From Oegoconia quadripuncta (lineage: Eukaryota > Arthropoda > Insecta > Lepidoptera > Autostichidae), in the NCBI GenBank assembly GCA_949316235.1, contig OX438744.1:38188778-38252777 (forward strand): a stretch of 64,000 nt of DNA. Reading direction: 5' to 3'. Positions 24,125 through 36,900 of this stretch are shown here, one piece after another. The notes under the pieces are model-generated. The model did not search any database and had not been told where the DNA came from. It saw only the letters and a list, made by a program, of their open reading frames with translations. Position 1 is the stretch's first letter; each line of letters begins with the position of its first letter. Made by a program: the position numbers and the translations under genes.

Positions 24125-24520
24125 TTTCTCAAAAAGTTTGGGGGGGTCGAGAACAGCCATACCATCTGGCTCTTGTTGGCTCGTAACAGTTATATCACAG
24201 AATTACATTGTAAATGTATCGAAAATTATTGCTGGGCGAATGAAGAAACCAAGTATGTACATAGACCATGTCAATTCCCAGGGAGTGCTGCAGCTAAACC
24301 TAAATTACCACTAGGAAGGCCCTTTCAGTGGCCATGGCATCTCTCCACCTACTCGTACAACAGGTGGAGGACAGGACCATGACCGCCTGAGCGGACCCGC
24401 CACTTTGACCAGCTGGCGTATACTGGCTTACAGTCACAGCCTGACCCCCGACGGAGGAACTCTTTGTTGCATAATCTGCATATCGAGAGGAAAATGTTAA
24501 TAGCGTGTTTTAGGAAATGT
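24125..24520 (+). repeat. R6 repeat, copy 6
   Basis: It has TTTGGGGGGGTCGAGAACAG, GAAAATTATTGCTGGGCGAA, TTCCCAGGGAGTGCTGCAG, GACCAGCTGGCGTA, GCTTACAGTCACAGCCTGAC and AATAGCGTGTTTTAGGAAAT. Confidence 0.6.
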
Positions 24521-25233
24521 CTGTCTACCGTCACAAACCAAAAACGCAGTTTTTTTGATGGAAAGTGTTTGGTAAAGTTTACCTATACTTTGTTGATAGT
24601 ACACTTGTAATCAAATTTATTAACAGATAATAATTTTTTTTAAAATAAATATTTCGGACACTTAGGTACCTACACCAGTCATCTAGTCCCAAAAAAGATA
24701 CACTTAACTTAGGCTTAAAGATAACGCGTATAATTGCGACATAGGTAAGTGTGCAGTGCATTATATCATCTCTATCTGTAAATATTATAAAACAAAATAT
24801 TAAAACATTACACTCGAAAACAACAAACAACATTTTACCGTCTCGTCACCTGAGTCAGTTTAATTATGTAGACAGCATTTTACAAAAAAATGGAAATATA
24901 AAAGTACAAACAGAAAATATAAAATATCGCCCGGTCCACTTCCACGCATGCCTAAATCATGTAAATTATCTGGATATTATAATCTAATTAATAAAGCGTT
25001 AAATAATCGTGTAAAAAATTCACAAACATATCCTTACAACACTTGGTAACTTGGTGGGTGTGAAACTCGTAATCGAGTGACAAATATGCAAATATTGGAA
25101 CAGATGTAGTCATTGCCAGCGGACGACACCAAATCTGGCAATACCACTGCGGTCACGGAGCTCTACTCTCTTGGCATTAGGGCTGCCAACACAAGAAGGC
25201 CATAAGTGAAAAGTATGTTTGCTCCATATTATA

Positions 25234-25642
25234 TTGGGTCTTTACCTATGAAATTGGAGATTCATTTGTACCAACTCTTACGATTCTATAGCTATTTCCA
25301 AATTTGTTTTTTATTTGGAAAATAGAATATATTTTCAAGGTTTCACTCACTTGAAATATTTTTTTATGTCTGGGCTAAATCACATAATAAAAAAAACTTA
25401 AACACAGCCCTTTTCATGTGGTGCCCATATTATTTCTAAGATTCGCTGAAACTTTTACGAAACGGTTACTTTTAAAAATTAACACTGCCTATACTTAACT
25501 TAATGTTATCCGATAATACACACAAAGTTTAGTTAAATTTGGTTTTGCCGTTCTCAAGAAAATTTCAAAAATGTTTGTATGGAGAAAACAGTCTTAATGA
25601 AATTCTTCATACAAAACGCCAATTTCATAGGTAAGGACCCAA
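25234..25642 (+). mobile_element. Mariner-type MITE (TTGGGTCTTTACCTATG ends)
   Basis: 409 bp with TTGGGTCTTTACCTATG at the left, CATAGGTAAGGACCCAA at the right and TA on both sides (25232-25233, 25643-25644). No coding potential. Confidence 0.75.
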
Positions 25643-25671
25643 TAAAATTAAAGTTTAAATAAAAAAAATAT

Positions 25672-25878
25672 GCGCAGCGGGTTAGCACTTGACCTCAATT
25701 CTCACCTGACGTGACCAGGAAACCGCATCTTATTTGGGAGACTGGCTATCTTATCTCTGACAATCGGAACACAACGATGATAGCAGGCGGACATTTTAAA
25801 ATGCCTTACTGCCAACCAAATATGTAAGTACCCCGCTGGGGTCGAACCCCCAAACCTCCGATTCGTTATTGAGCCACA
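25672..25878 (-). mobile_element. SINE family A copy with internal deletions
   Basis: Reverse-strand segments GTTAGCACTTGACCTCAATT, GGGAGACTGGCTATCTTATC and CCGCTGGGGTCGAAC are present but shortened. Confidence 0.55.
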
Positions 25879-26417
25879 AATAAACAAGCATCCAAACTTT
25901 CGCATTTATAATATTAGTTAGATAGATGGACTATACTTATAGCTGAAATAAATGATTTATTATTATTATTGCGTCGCTCGCTATTGACAGGTTTCATGTG
26001 TAACGCTACATTATACTATTTTTCAAAGGTGCCTCGTCGAATCCCGTATATTACTCTCTTTCGATTAGAAAGGAAAGGCCAACTTGCAGCGTGAGCCGTT
26101 TGCTCTAGTGCAACCGGTGTCGTATGAAAGCGTCTTCCCACGCATGCTGCGCTTGCGCCGACCGGATCGGATTTCACGTCCAAATATGGACGATTTATCC
26201 TAACGTAGGTCTGGCGGCCAAACCAAGCGATGAACAGGAGAGCGATGCGATTTGTATGAGAAATATTCTCGTAAATTAAAAGAAAATACAATACAATGCA
26301 ATACAATACCTACAATACAATAAAATACAATTATTCTTTATTGCAGACCAACAGTAGTTACCTCAGATCACGATACATATCAGCGCCTGACTTCGCTCTG
26401 GCCGTCGCCGAGTCTAT

Positions 26418-26763
26418 GGCCCGCCTATTAAATCAATCTCAATACAAGTCTTGAGGCTATATCAACCGAGATACGTTTTAAGCAGTTGACGCTATCTCAA
26501 ACTCCGTGCTAATTTATAAACCAATCTTGAAGTCTACTCAGCTGAGGTCACTTCTCAAGTATTTGAATTCTTAACTCAAGACTATCATTCTCAATGAATG
26601 ATAGTCTTGAGTTTCGTTTATTAATACGCGCACCTCTCAACTGAGTACTGCTTGAGTTGCACGTGCTTTTCGGGTCTCAACTTAGGGTTATTAATCGACA
26701 CATTTACTTGAGAACGGTCGCAAGATTGTTCTCAATCTTGAGAATGGTTTATCAAGACGGGCC
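26418..26763. mobile_element. Palindromic MITE with GGCCCG ends
   Basis: Left end GGCCCGCCTATTAAATCAAT and right end GGTTTATCAAGACGGGCC are inverted counterparts. A perfect 17-bp hairpin sits inside (26573-26589 with 26597-26613). Many CTCAAG/CTTGAG pairs occur throughout. A related fragment is at about 50205-50278. Confidence 0.5.
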
Positions 26764-27522
26764 TAAGTTAGGATATATCGTCTCTGTCTACCATACTTAT
26801 CACCGTTAGTTACCCAGCTAAAGGCTATTTGACACAGCAACGAAGTCGCACTCGCATATAGCCTATATCTACCGTCAAGCTTCAAACTTCAAGCATTTAT
26901 TTCAACGTAAGATACATGATATCATTTAAACATCATGATAAAATAAAAACAGGGCTTAAGCATTTTTCGGTCAGTCAGTATGTGCAAGCTTGGAAAAGGA
27001 AATCATCTGTGGGAAAAGAAGCGGCGCAAGAAATCCACAGGATCATTTCTCTTTTCTTTTCTTTGTATTAATATTGTTATGGTCCGACTGATAGAACTGT
27101 AATGGACGTAAACAGAAACCCATGTGAAGAGGATTAAAATCAAGTTGAAAAGCTATCCAAGACAAGACCGACATGAGAACCGCTACAGAAAATTTAAGTA
27201 ACGGGAAAGTATAAAACGTATATATAATTACCACTAAGAAAGAAAAAAATTATATGGCTATAAGGCTCACACTCAGTCTCCCTAATCCTACATCTGGGTT
27301 TTCCACTTTAAAACCATATAAGCGATTAATAAACTTAGATTTAAGTATTTAATAACCAAAAACCCGATAGCATATTTTGTTCGTTGCGGGCGCCATGTAG
27401 GATATTTTACAATAAAATGTTTATAATACGTTAGGGATCAAGACGTATCGAACGACACCTTGCACTTCAAAATCACACAAGAGTTTAGGCTACAGAAGGT
27501 ACATACATCATCATCATCTGAT

Positions 27523-27744
27523 TTAAGAGCCATGCTCTTGTCGGTGGAGATTTTTCCATATCTCTCTGCTCTCCGCCTTCCTCTTGACCTCCTGATACGA
27601 CACGACGTTCAACTTCTCTTTTATTTGCTGCATGTAGCTTATTCTCGGTCTTCCTCTTTTTCTTGATAAAGAATAACTATAATAGAAGGAAGAATAGAGG
27701 GGAAAAGAAAAAGAGGAAGGTACATACATACACTTGAAAAACAT
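27523..27744 (-). mobile_element. LINE fragment (RTE-like ORF end)
   Basis: The frame reads SRKRGRPRISYMQQIKEKLN, VVSYQEVKRKAESREIWKNL and HRQEHGS*, the conserved terminus of an insect RTE-like ORF. It ends about 70 bp upstream of the CaaX gene's first coding exon. Confidence 0.6.
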
Positions 27745-27810
27745 TACCTTCCTTTTTCGGTCAGTTGGGTAAAGAGTTATATGTTAATAGACACTTTTGT
27801 GTTGTTTCAG

Positions 27811-27901
27811 GTCACCATGGCTACCAAATCGTATAGCAAGCATAAGGAATATCAAGAGTTCTCCAGCAGTAAGAATGTGCCATACACAGACGAACAGTTC
27901 G
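27811..27901 (+). CDS. Coding exon 1 with start codon (acceptor-bounded)
   Basis: The exon begins after a good acceptor (TTGTTTCAG, ending 27810), six bases before the ATG at 27817, so at least one noncoding 5' exon must lie upstream. The start context TCACCATGG is close to the eukaryotic consensus. It encodes MATKSYSKHK and then residues to 28, ending one base into codon 29 (G|gtaaat). Confidence 0.75.
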
Positions 27902-30900
27902 GTAAATATGCAACGACTTATTATTTCAGTTACGCTCTTCAGTTTAATTATACTTTATACTAAAAATACTGAACACTACGAAGGAACCTCTGACCTTTCA
28001 ATAATCTCTACAAAAGAGAGTAAATCTTAATTCTAGCCAAGCTCCAAGAAGTCTTACACCATCATCATCACCTCAGATTATCATTACCACCACTAATATA
28101 GAACTTGGACAAAACGAAATTATGGGGAGTGTCGATGTCGTGCTCATTTAGAACAAGAGTTCCGACTAGACTGGTCCAACCTCGAGAGAGAGGCCAATCA
28201 ACTAATCCAACTCGGATGGGCAGCGTTCGGGAAACTGCGCAAAGTCGTCTCGTTCAAAATACCTCAGTGCTTGAAGACGAAAGTCTTTGTGAGTAACCAG
28301 TGATGACTTATAGCACTGAAACGTGTCCTCTCACTATGGGGCTCATAAGAAAGCTCAAAGTCACGTAACTAGCTAAGGAGAGGCCGATACTCGTCGTTTC
28401 ACTACGTGATCTAATCAGGGATGAAGGACATAGCCCAGCGGATTAGCAAGTTGAAGTGGCAGTGGGCAGGGCGTACAGCTTTTTTTTTAATAATAATAAT
28501 ATCCTTGGAAATATACATACAGCGCCATCTAGTTCCACACTAACCAACTAGACTTGTGTTGTGGATACCAGATGGTTGATACACTACACAAATACATTTT
28601 TTTAAATATAACATCCATAACTTGGGTACACATGTCCGTATTCATCATACAAACGTATGTCCCTAGCGGGATTCGAGCCCGCGACCTTTTGGTATAGCAA
28701 CAGAGTTTCTATATAACCACTACATCAAACGGTCGTCATAGCTAGATGAGCTGATGGCCAGTGGGGCATTAAAATTCTCGAGTGGAGACCACGCGCCGGC
28801 AAGCGCAAGGTGGCCAGAAGACCTGATAAAGGTCGCTAGATAATGCTGGATGCAGGCCGCTTCCAACCGGTCACTCTGGAATTTTATGGGGGAGGCCTAT
28901 GTTCAATAGTGGACGTCATGTGGCTGATATGATGATGATATAGAACTATCACCCCAAGGGCCCCTTGTATCCACGGATTTCCTGTGGTCTTTTCTCCTTA
29001 CAAAAGTGAAATAGTTATCTACATTTTGGCATTAAATTGGTAGTTAGTGGATTTTAAAAATGGAAAGTATTCACCGATGCTGTATGTTGAACGATTAGGT
29101 ATGTTTTGAAGTGCCGAGTTAGGCAGTGAAGCCAAGGTCACCATTACTATTCATTTTTTTTAATAACGAGCGGGTCAGATGTCAAGTTGATGCCGTCAGC
29201 ACGAGGAATACCTATCTTAACTACTCTGATATGGTGCTCCTTAGCCCTCGATCCGTGGGATTAAAACTGTTAAGAGTATGTGAAAGTATGTGGTTCACCA
29301 TGGTTTTAATCTCAAGTAAACAAAGTCATTGATATTAATGGTTGGTATTATATTTACCATATTACATTGATCTATTATTTTTTATTTTGAATTGTTCTCT
29401 GAACATTTGCAGTTCCATATTTGGTTACCAAGTTGGTCCAGAGAACAGAACCCGGTCTTACTCGCTAGTTTTTCCAATTTTTAGACCCCATGCTTAATCT
29501 CCCTCCCTTTGAATCCTCCTTGACCAGTGTATTTTAAGATCTGATGAGCATTCCAGAGAACGAAACCCTATCTTACTCAGTAGTGTTGTCAATTTTTAGA
29601 AGTTTATCCGCCATTGACATACACTCTGACCTTAACCCTCCCTCCCTTTGAACCTTCCTTAAGCAGTGCATTTTTAAGTCAGCTGAGAAACTGCTCATAA
29701 TAATGCATTACCATCCGCAGACATGATGAAGACCGAGCTGATACCCAAAGGCAGCAAACTGGAGTCACTAGGACGCGCTGGCTCGGGCACCGGCGGCAGG
29801 GAGTACCATTATGAGTACAAAGAGGAGAAACATCCCTCCGGAAAGTACGATAGGAAGGACTTGCATACAGTTGAGGTAACGTCCATTCATAGAAATAATG
29901 TTTTATTTTCATAGGCAAAATTTACATTTCGCTTCGCGCGTAATTTGGTTTATGTCACTCCTGGACCACAGCCTCGCTATGAATGGGCTATAATGCACCA
30001 CACGGAAGCGCAGTCAGGATTGGTGGACCTGAGTCAGTCTAGTGGCCAAGCCACCTGACCTTCAGTATTATTAGTGAAGTTATATAAATATGCCAAATTT
30101 CAGCTCAATTAGATACCAGCAAGTGGCTGAAAAATGGTTTGCAAAGAAACCGACAACTTACTTACTTCCATACGAACATTGCAAGCTAAATAAAAGCTTG
30201 TAAAAATACGGTGTCATTTTCCAGGAGTACACGATCCCAGCGAAACCAGTGCCCAAGTCCTCGGAGAGCAGCTCGTACTACTATGAGCGGGAGGAACGCG
30301 AGCTGCCCACCTTCACCAACACTGGCACCAGGACATATAACTATGAGACCACCAGCTCCACGCCAGGTAATGAAGAGGAATACCTAAGAAAATGTAAATT
30401 TGTAACCCTTAAGTTGTACCAAACCAAGCCGAGGAATATCTAAGATACCCTATACCCTTAAGTTGTACCAAACCAAGCCGTTCCGTTTTAGGGGGCCAAA
30501 AGAATTTTACATAATCCTATTTTTTTGGTATTAGATAAAATGCTTATCCAAGCAGCAATGTTAATAGCATTGTTGTGTTCCGGTTGTCAGAGATAAGATT
30601 GCCAGTCCCCAAAATGTGTTGGGGTTTCCGGGTCAGTACTCTTCCACCTTCGACCTCATCTTCACTTAACATCAGGTGTGATTGAGGTCAAGTATCAACC
30701 CGTTGTGCATAAAATCCAATCCCAGTTTAAAAAGCGTTGATTTTTTTGCAGCAACTACCTGTACCCTTGTAGATACTTCTTGCGAGGTAGCGAGAAATAG
30801 CTAGCTCCATTGAGAGAGCTAAACTTGAGAGTGATGCCCGCCATCCTATGTACTGGACTCAAGAGTGCCTCAAAGACTCCAGAGTCGTAATAGTTTTTTA

Positions 30901-33900
30901 AAGTGCGTTGCTACCATACAAGGTGTGGCTTCGGACACTCGCTGTGGCCTGTAGCTACAGAGATACTCTCTTGTGTCGTTCCTCCCGTTCGAGAAGTCTC
31001 TTCCTCCGGACACGAGCGGCCGCAATAATCTGTGTAGGTGGAGCTTCTCCAATGGTGGGAGTGAGAGATCTCCGCAGACAATGGATTACCTATAATCTTG
31101 CTCCTCGTGTGCTGGCAGCTGCACGTTGTCGACCTCCTTAATGCCACGGAGAGTGCTAAGATTGGCAAAGTTTTGGTCCAATAAAATTTTAAATAATTTT
31201 CTTGCCCTTCGTAGGTTATTCGAAGATCAAAAGTTCCAAAGTCACGAAAGATCTGTCCCACAATGTAGAAGAGCTTGATTCACTTCTCGACGACCTGCAA
31301 AAGGATCAAGAACGGCAACTCTACAAGAGTGAGTTTATTTATAAAAGGTCTTCACTTGATTGGATTCAACAAGCAAGAGAATTTAATTCGTATAATTCCT
31401 GGTTACTGGTGTCTCATGAACCATAGCCGAATTAAGCCGAACATTTTTGGACTTGTACACTAAAGGTGATTTCAGAATGGTTTACTTTGTAAGGGTGGGT
31501 AATCGAAATTTTTTTCATCGAATTTGACTATGGTTCCTTAAGGAAAGTTGTTGTAACCAAGAGTGGGAACATACAAATTAATGGGAATTACACGAATTCA
31601 AATTCACCTTGTATAGCTATCGAAATAGCACAAAGCTGCTGCTACTTTGTACTACAAAAAAATCACCTTTATTTATTTATTCACGTGAAATCTTAACAGC
31701 ATTTAAATATATATTTAACAATCAATATCTTTAATCTTGCATGCCAGATAATAAGATTTCAATACTGTCTGTATATGTGATCCGGTAGCAAACTGATTCC
31801 AATACTAACTATTACTGAAACAAATCAATGAGGATAAAACCAGACATGTTTTATAATTAATTAACCAGATATATTTATGTTATGTAGAAATCTAGTATTT
31901 GTGTTCTAATCATTCGTTATAAAAAGCTGCAAATTGTTATGTAGTGCATATAACACTAGAAAAAGCACCACAATTATAAATGGAAACCATTTTTTTATAT
32001 GACAATTATCGCACAAGACCTTAAGCTGATTGCCAGACATTCTGGGTCTGTCGATAACATCTCATTGGCTAAGTTATCATACTCAGAATTTTGTGTATGT
32101 ATTTCTCAATACTTGAGAATAATAAGGGAAATCTTAGGAGACCCCTAATCATAATAATAAATAAATACATCGAACACTTACATCAATCATATAGTCCCAA
32201 ACTAAACTATTTATATAAACATCCATGACTCAGGAATAAATGTTAGTATTCATCACACAAACATTTACCCCTCGCGGGATTCGCACCAGCAACCATTGGT
32301 TTCGCTGACAGGTTCCGTCCACTATCAATCGGTCGTCATCATCCCCATGTACAAAACAAGCTACGAAACAGCTGAACCGATTTTCATTAAATATGCCTAA
32401 GCGGTGCGAGGTGTTCGCAAACACTAGATTTCGTAAATACAATTAGCATTTTCATACCAATTCAGTCGTTGTGGCGTTACAATGCCTTTGGTTGGTGGTA
32501 GGGCATTTTAAATATCCGCCCTCTGCCGCCAAACAGCAATGTTAATAGCATTGTTGTGTTGCGGTTGTGAGAGATAAGATAGCCAGTGCCCCAAATAAGA
32601 TGGGGTTTCCGGGTCAGTACGCTTCCACCTTCGGCCTCATCTTCACTTAACATCAGGTGTGATTAAGGTCAAGTGCTAATCTGTTGTGCATAAAAAAAAT
32701 GCTATACAGGTATCTACAGACAGCGATATAAGCTTCAAACATGTACTCGTAGCTAGCAGATTAGCAGAACTACCTACTGATTTTTTAAATACATTTTTTC
32801 AGGTGGCTACACTTCTGATACAGCTGAAAGTACATCGTTCGATTACAAAAGAGGGTAAGATACATTGAAATTTTAGAAAATTAGGTACCTGAAGGAAGCA
32901 AATTAGAACGACGTGCCCAAAGACTCGGATGATCATTCGATGACTTCTAAATTGCAGAGCCTCAGATACCGTAGCAAGGTCGCTTCTGTCAGTCTTTAAG
33001 GCTTCCTTTTATCCCGGAAAAGCGACTGGTTCCTGTAGGATTAGAATTATTAGTCGGATTGCGTTTCAAGTTATAGAGTGACACATTTGGTAGTAGCAGG
33101 AATTCCACGCGGACGAAGTCGCGGGTAACAGCTAGTTACAAATAAATAAATATTTCGGACACTTACACCAATCATCTAAGCAAAGCTTGTACTATGGATA
33201 CTAGATAACGGATAAACATACATAAATATTTATATAAACATCCATGACTCAGGAATAAATGTTCATATTCATCACACAAACATTTACCCGTCGCGGGATG
33301 CGAACCCGCAACCGTTAGCTTCGCTGACAGGCTCACTATCCACTACACCCATCGGTCGTCAATAAATCTGAACGTTACCATTGCATCCGCAGTGGCGCAG
33401 TGAAGGCCCCGTCCAGCGGCTACTCCACGCTGAAGCATGAGGAGCGTTTGGAGAGCTCCTCGTGGGGCTCCAGCCCCCTGCCCGCCCCCCCCGCCCCCGC
33501 CCCCGCCCCCGCCCTCTCCCGCGCCGAGCTGCGCCAGGAGATGTACCGGGAGGAGAAGACAGGTATGCTCGCAATATGCCCATTCCTGGCGCGATCGCAG
33601 CCCAAGTTTGGGAAATAGACTTTATTTCAATGCGTCAATGGATCAGTCGAGGAGACACAGTCCCCCAATTTGGGATTTTTTTTTAATATAAATAATAATA
33701 AATAAATATTTCGGACACTTACACCAATCATCTAGTTCCAAACTAAGCAAAGCTTGTACTATGGATACTAGATAACGGATAAACATACATAAATATTTAT
33801 ATAAACATCCATGACTCGGGAATAAATATGACATGATACTGTGGAAGTATATTTATATATTTTTATTTCCAATGATATGATGTATCTTACGTTGAAATAA

Positions 33901-36900
33901 ATACTAGAAGTTTATGTAAATAAATAAATATATTCACGACAATTCGGACAAAATCGGACATTCACGATTTCACTGTATTTAATTCCAGAATCTCGCATAG
34001 TCCCGGCTCAGATATCGCCAGCGGTCCCCTTGGCAGTTCCACCAGCTATATGCACACACTGCCATCATTCTTCTACTGGAACTGTAAGTTAATTTAAAAT
34101 TGTGTTTTGTGGAGCTATGGCCGGTCAATGCGATTTGATTGATTTTGTGCCAACACGCTTGATTATTATTGAATGGAGAAGTTAAAAAGAAATCAGGCCC
34201 TCTCCTAGTATAAGATAATATTGCCATACCCCAACGGGGCGTCACAAATATTTATTTAAGACCTAATTTTACTCGTAAGCATGTTAACTACTATATTTGT
34301 GATACTGCAATAAACATACTGAATACTGAAGCATGGGAGCAGAATCAACGCAGTAGAAATGCGTTAATTGCGTAGTATGTGTCGAGTTATTTTGAATGAT
34401 AGGTTAAAGAAGTGTGTGCTTAGAGAAAGATGTGGCATAGACGATGACGTAGTGAGTAAGATAGAGAGAGGTATGTTAAGGTGGTTTGGGGATATAGAAC
34501 GAATGAGTGAAAGAAGGTTAACGGAAGCAATGTATAACGAAACCATGAATGGAAGGGTCGGTAAAGGTCCACCAAGAGGGACGTAGGTACGTCAATTAAG
34601 TGACTGACGTGCTCACCACTAATCGACGAGCGTATATGAAGCATTTGATGACTTGCTTTTTTTTATGCACGACGGGTTCGTATTTAACCTCAATCACACC
34701 TGATGTTAAGTAAAGATGAGGTCGAAGGTGGAAACATACTGACCCGGAAACCCCAACACATTTGGGGGATTTGCAATCTTGTGTCTGACAACCGGAACAC
34801 GACAATGCTATTAACATTGCTGTTTGGCGGCAGATTTAGATAAGATGGTGGTAGCTAGCCAGGCGGACATTTAAAATGGCCCTACCACCAACCAAACCGA
34901 GTACTTAAACATGTACCCCGCCGGGGATCGAACCCGCGACCGCCGAATCGTAAACCTAATGTTGTTTACATTGAGCCACGGAGGCGGTTAAAGCCACGGA
35001 GTGAAAGAAGCAAAAGTAGTATGTCAGGATCGTTGCAATTGGAATCAATAGTATCTGCCTACTGCAACGGGAAAGAGGCGTGAGCATATGTATGTACGCT
35101 TGATTATCATCCAAATAGTCAGAAACTTTATAAAAGGCTTTTGTAAATCATTTCTGTTTTATAATAAATAAATAAAATATCCTTAGACATACACACAGCG
35201 CCATCTAGTTCCACATTAAGCAACTATAGGCTTGTGTTGTGGATACCAGATGGTTGATATACTACATAGATACATTTTTTTTTTGTAAATAAATACTTAT
35301 TGTTATTATAAACGAAAACATCCATAACTCGCGTACAATTTTTCGTAGGATAAAAATTATCACTTGAAAACGTCTTATTTTTTATCTTCATATTAAAATT
35401 ATTGACATTATTGCTCATTCGCAAAGCAGATTCCCCCAGAGAAGAGAACGAGAACGAGTAAGAAACTCAAGGGTTGCTCTTTTAAATAAGTTTGGGTTAC
35501 AATTATATTATATTGTATAATTGGACTGAATATCGCCGAGCGGTCTTTGTCCACGCTTACTTATCATCCAGATAGAAATTTTATAATAGCCTCTGGTAAA
35601 TAATGTCTGTTTTATCATGGTTTTGAATTTATTTAAACGTAAATTTTGAATGTCCACTGGAACCTTATTATAAAACATGAACATCACACAAACATGCCCC
35701 TAGCGGGATTCGAACCCGCAACCTTTTGGTATGGTGGCCAGAGTTGCTAACCGCCACACCAAACAGGTCGTCAAGATCAATGGATGCACTGTTTAATAAG
35801 AAATGATTTCCCCAGCTGACCCGGTCCAGCACGCCCATGAACAAGGTGACGACGACGGTGAAGACGTACACGTACGAGGTCCCCGCCGACCAGGACCCCG
35901 CGTCCGTCCCGCTGCCGCCCCGCGCCGACAGCTCCCGCACCTACCTCAGCTCGCAGGAGAACCTGCGGTACGTCCACACCACTCTCACCAGTTTCACACC
36001 AGGACTTCCTCCGTCTGGATCGGGAATTAAAAATAAACAATCTATGTCACTAGAGTATCCTCAACTGCCTCCGTGACTCGATGTAAACAACATTGGGTTT
36101 ACGTTTCGGAGGTCGCGGGTTCGAACTTCTATAATTTTGACATTCATTTGAAGATTTGACATTAATTTTGTAATGTTGACAATTTTTAAACATTCCGTGC
36201 AGGTTGGGTTATTTAAAGTGTATAATTAATTAATAATAGTTATAATTAGATATAATTCGTTAAATTTTGCATGCTCAAAAGGCAGAATGTAATGGGCCTT
36301 ATTTTTAACACGAAATCACCATTGTGTACCTATATTCTGGCAAAATAAATAAATTGAATTTGAATTTGATCCCCAGCGGGGTATTTAGTACTCGGTTTGG
36401 CTGGTGGTAGGGCACATTGAATGTCCGCTTGGCTAGCTACCACCATCTTATTGATAGCATTGTTGTGTTCCGGTTGTCAGAGATAAGATAGCCAGTCCCC
36501 CAAATAAGATGGAGTTTCCGGGTCAGGACGCTACCACCTTCGGCCTCATCTTCACTTAACATCAGGTGTGATTGAGGCCAAATGCTAACCCGTTGTGGAT
36601 AAAAAAAAAATTCACTGTCGATAGACATTGGCATGGATTTCTGGAGCCCGATTCTCGCACACTCGACATTTGACTATAGATAGACATCGGCATGTCCATC
36701 TCTTTCAAACTTATAAATCAAATCAAATCAAAATCGAATCGAAGGAATTCAGAGATGTTTTGCTGCTATGGTAAGTCGTCGGCGTTTGATTTCGGGTATG
36801 GGTCGCACGGATATTTTGAAGAGACTGAAATTACATCCGCTAGAAAATCGTCGTCTGGTGGCTGATGTGATGTTTCTTTAAAAGGTGTTGTCTGGGGCGG

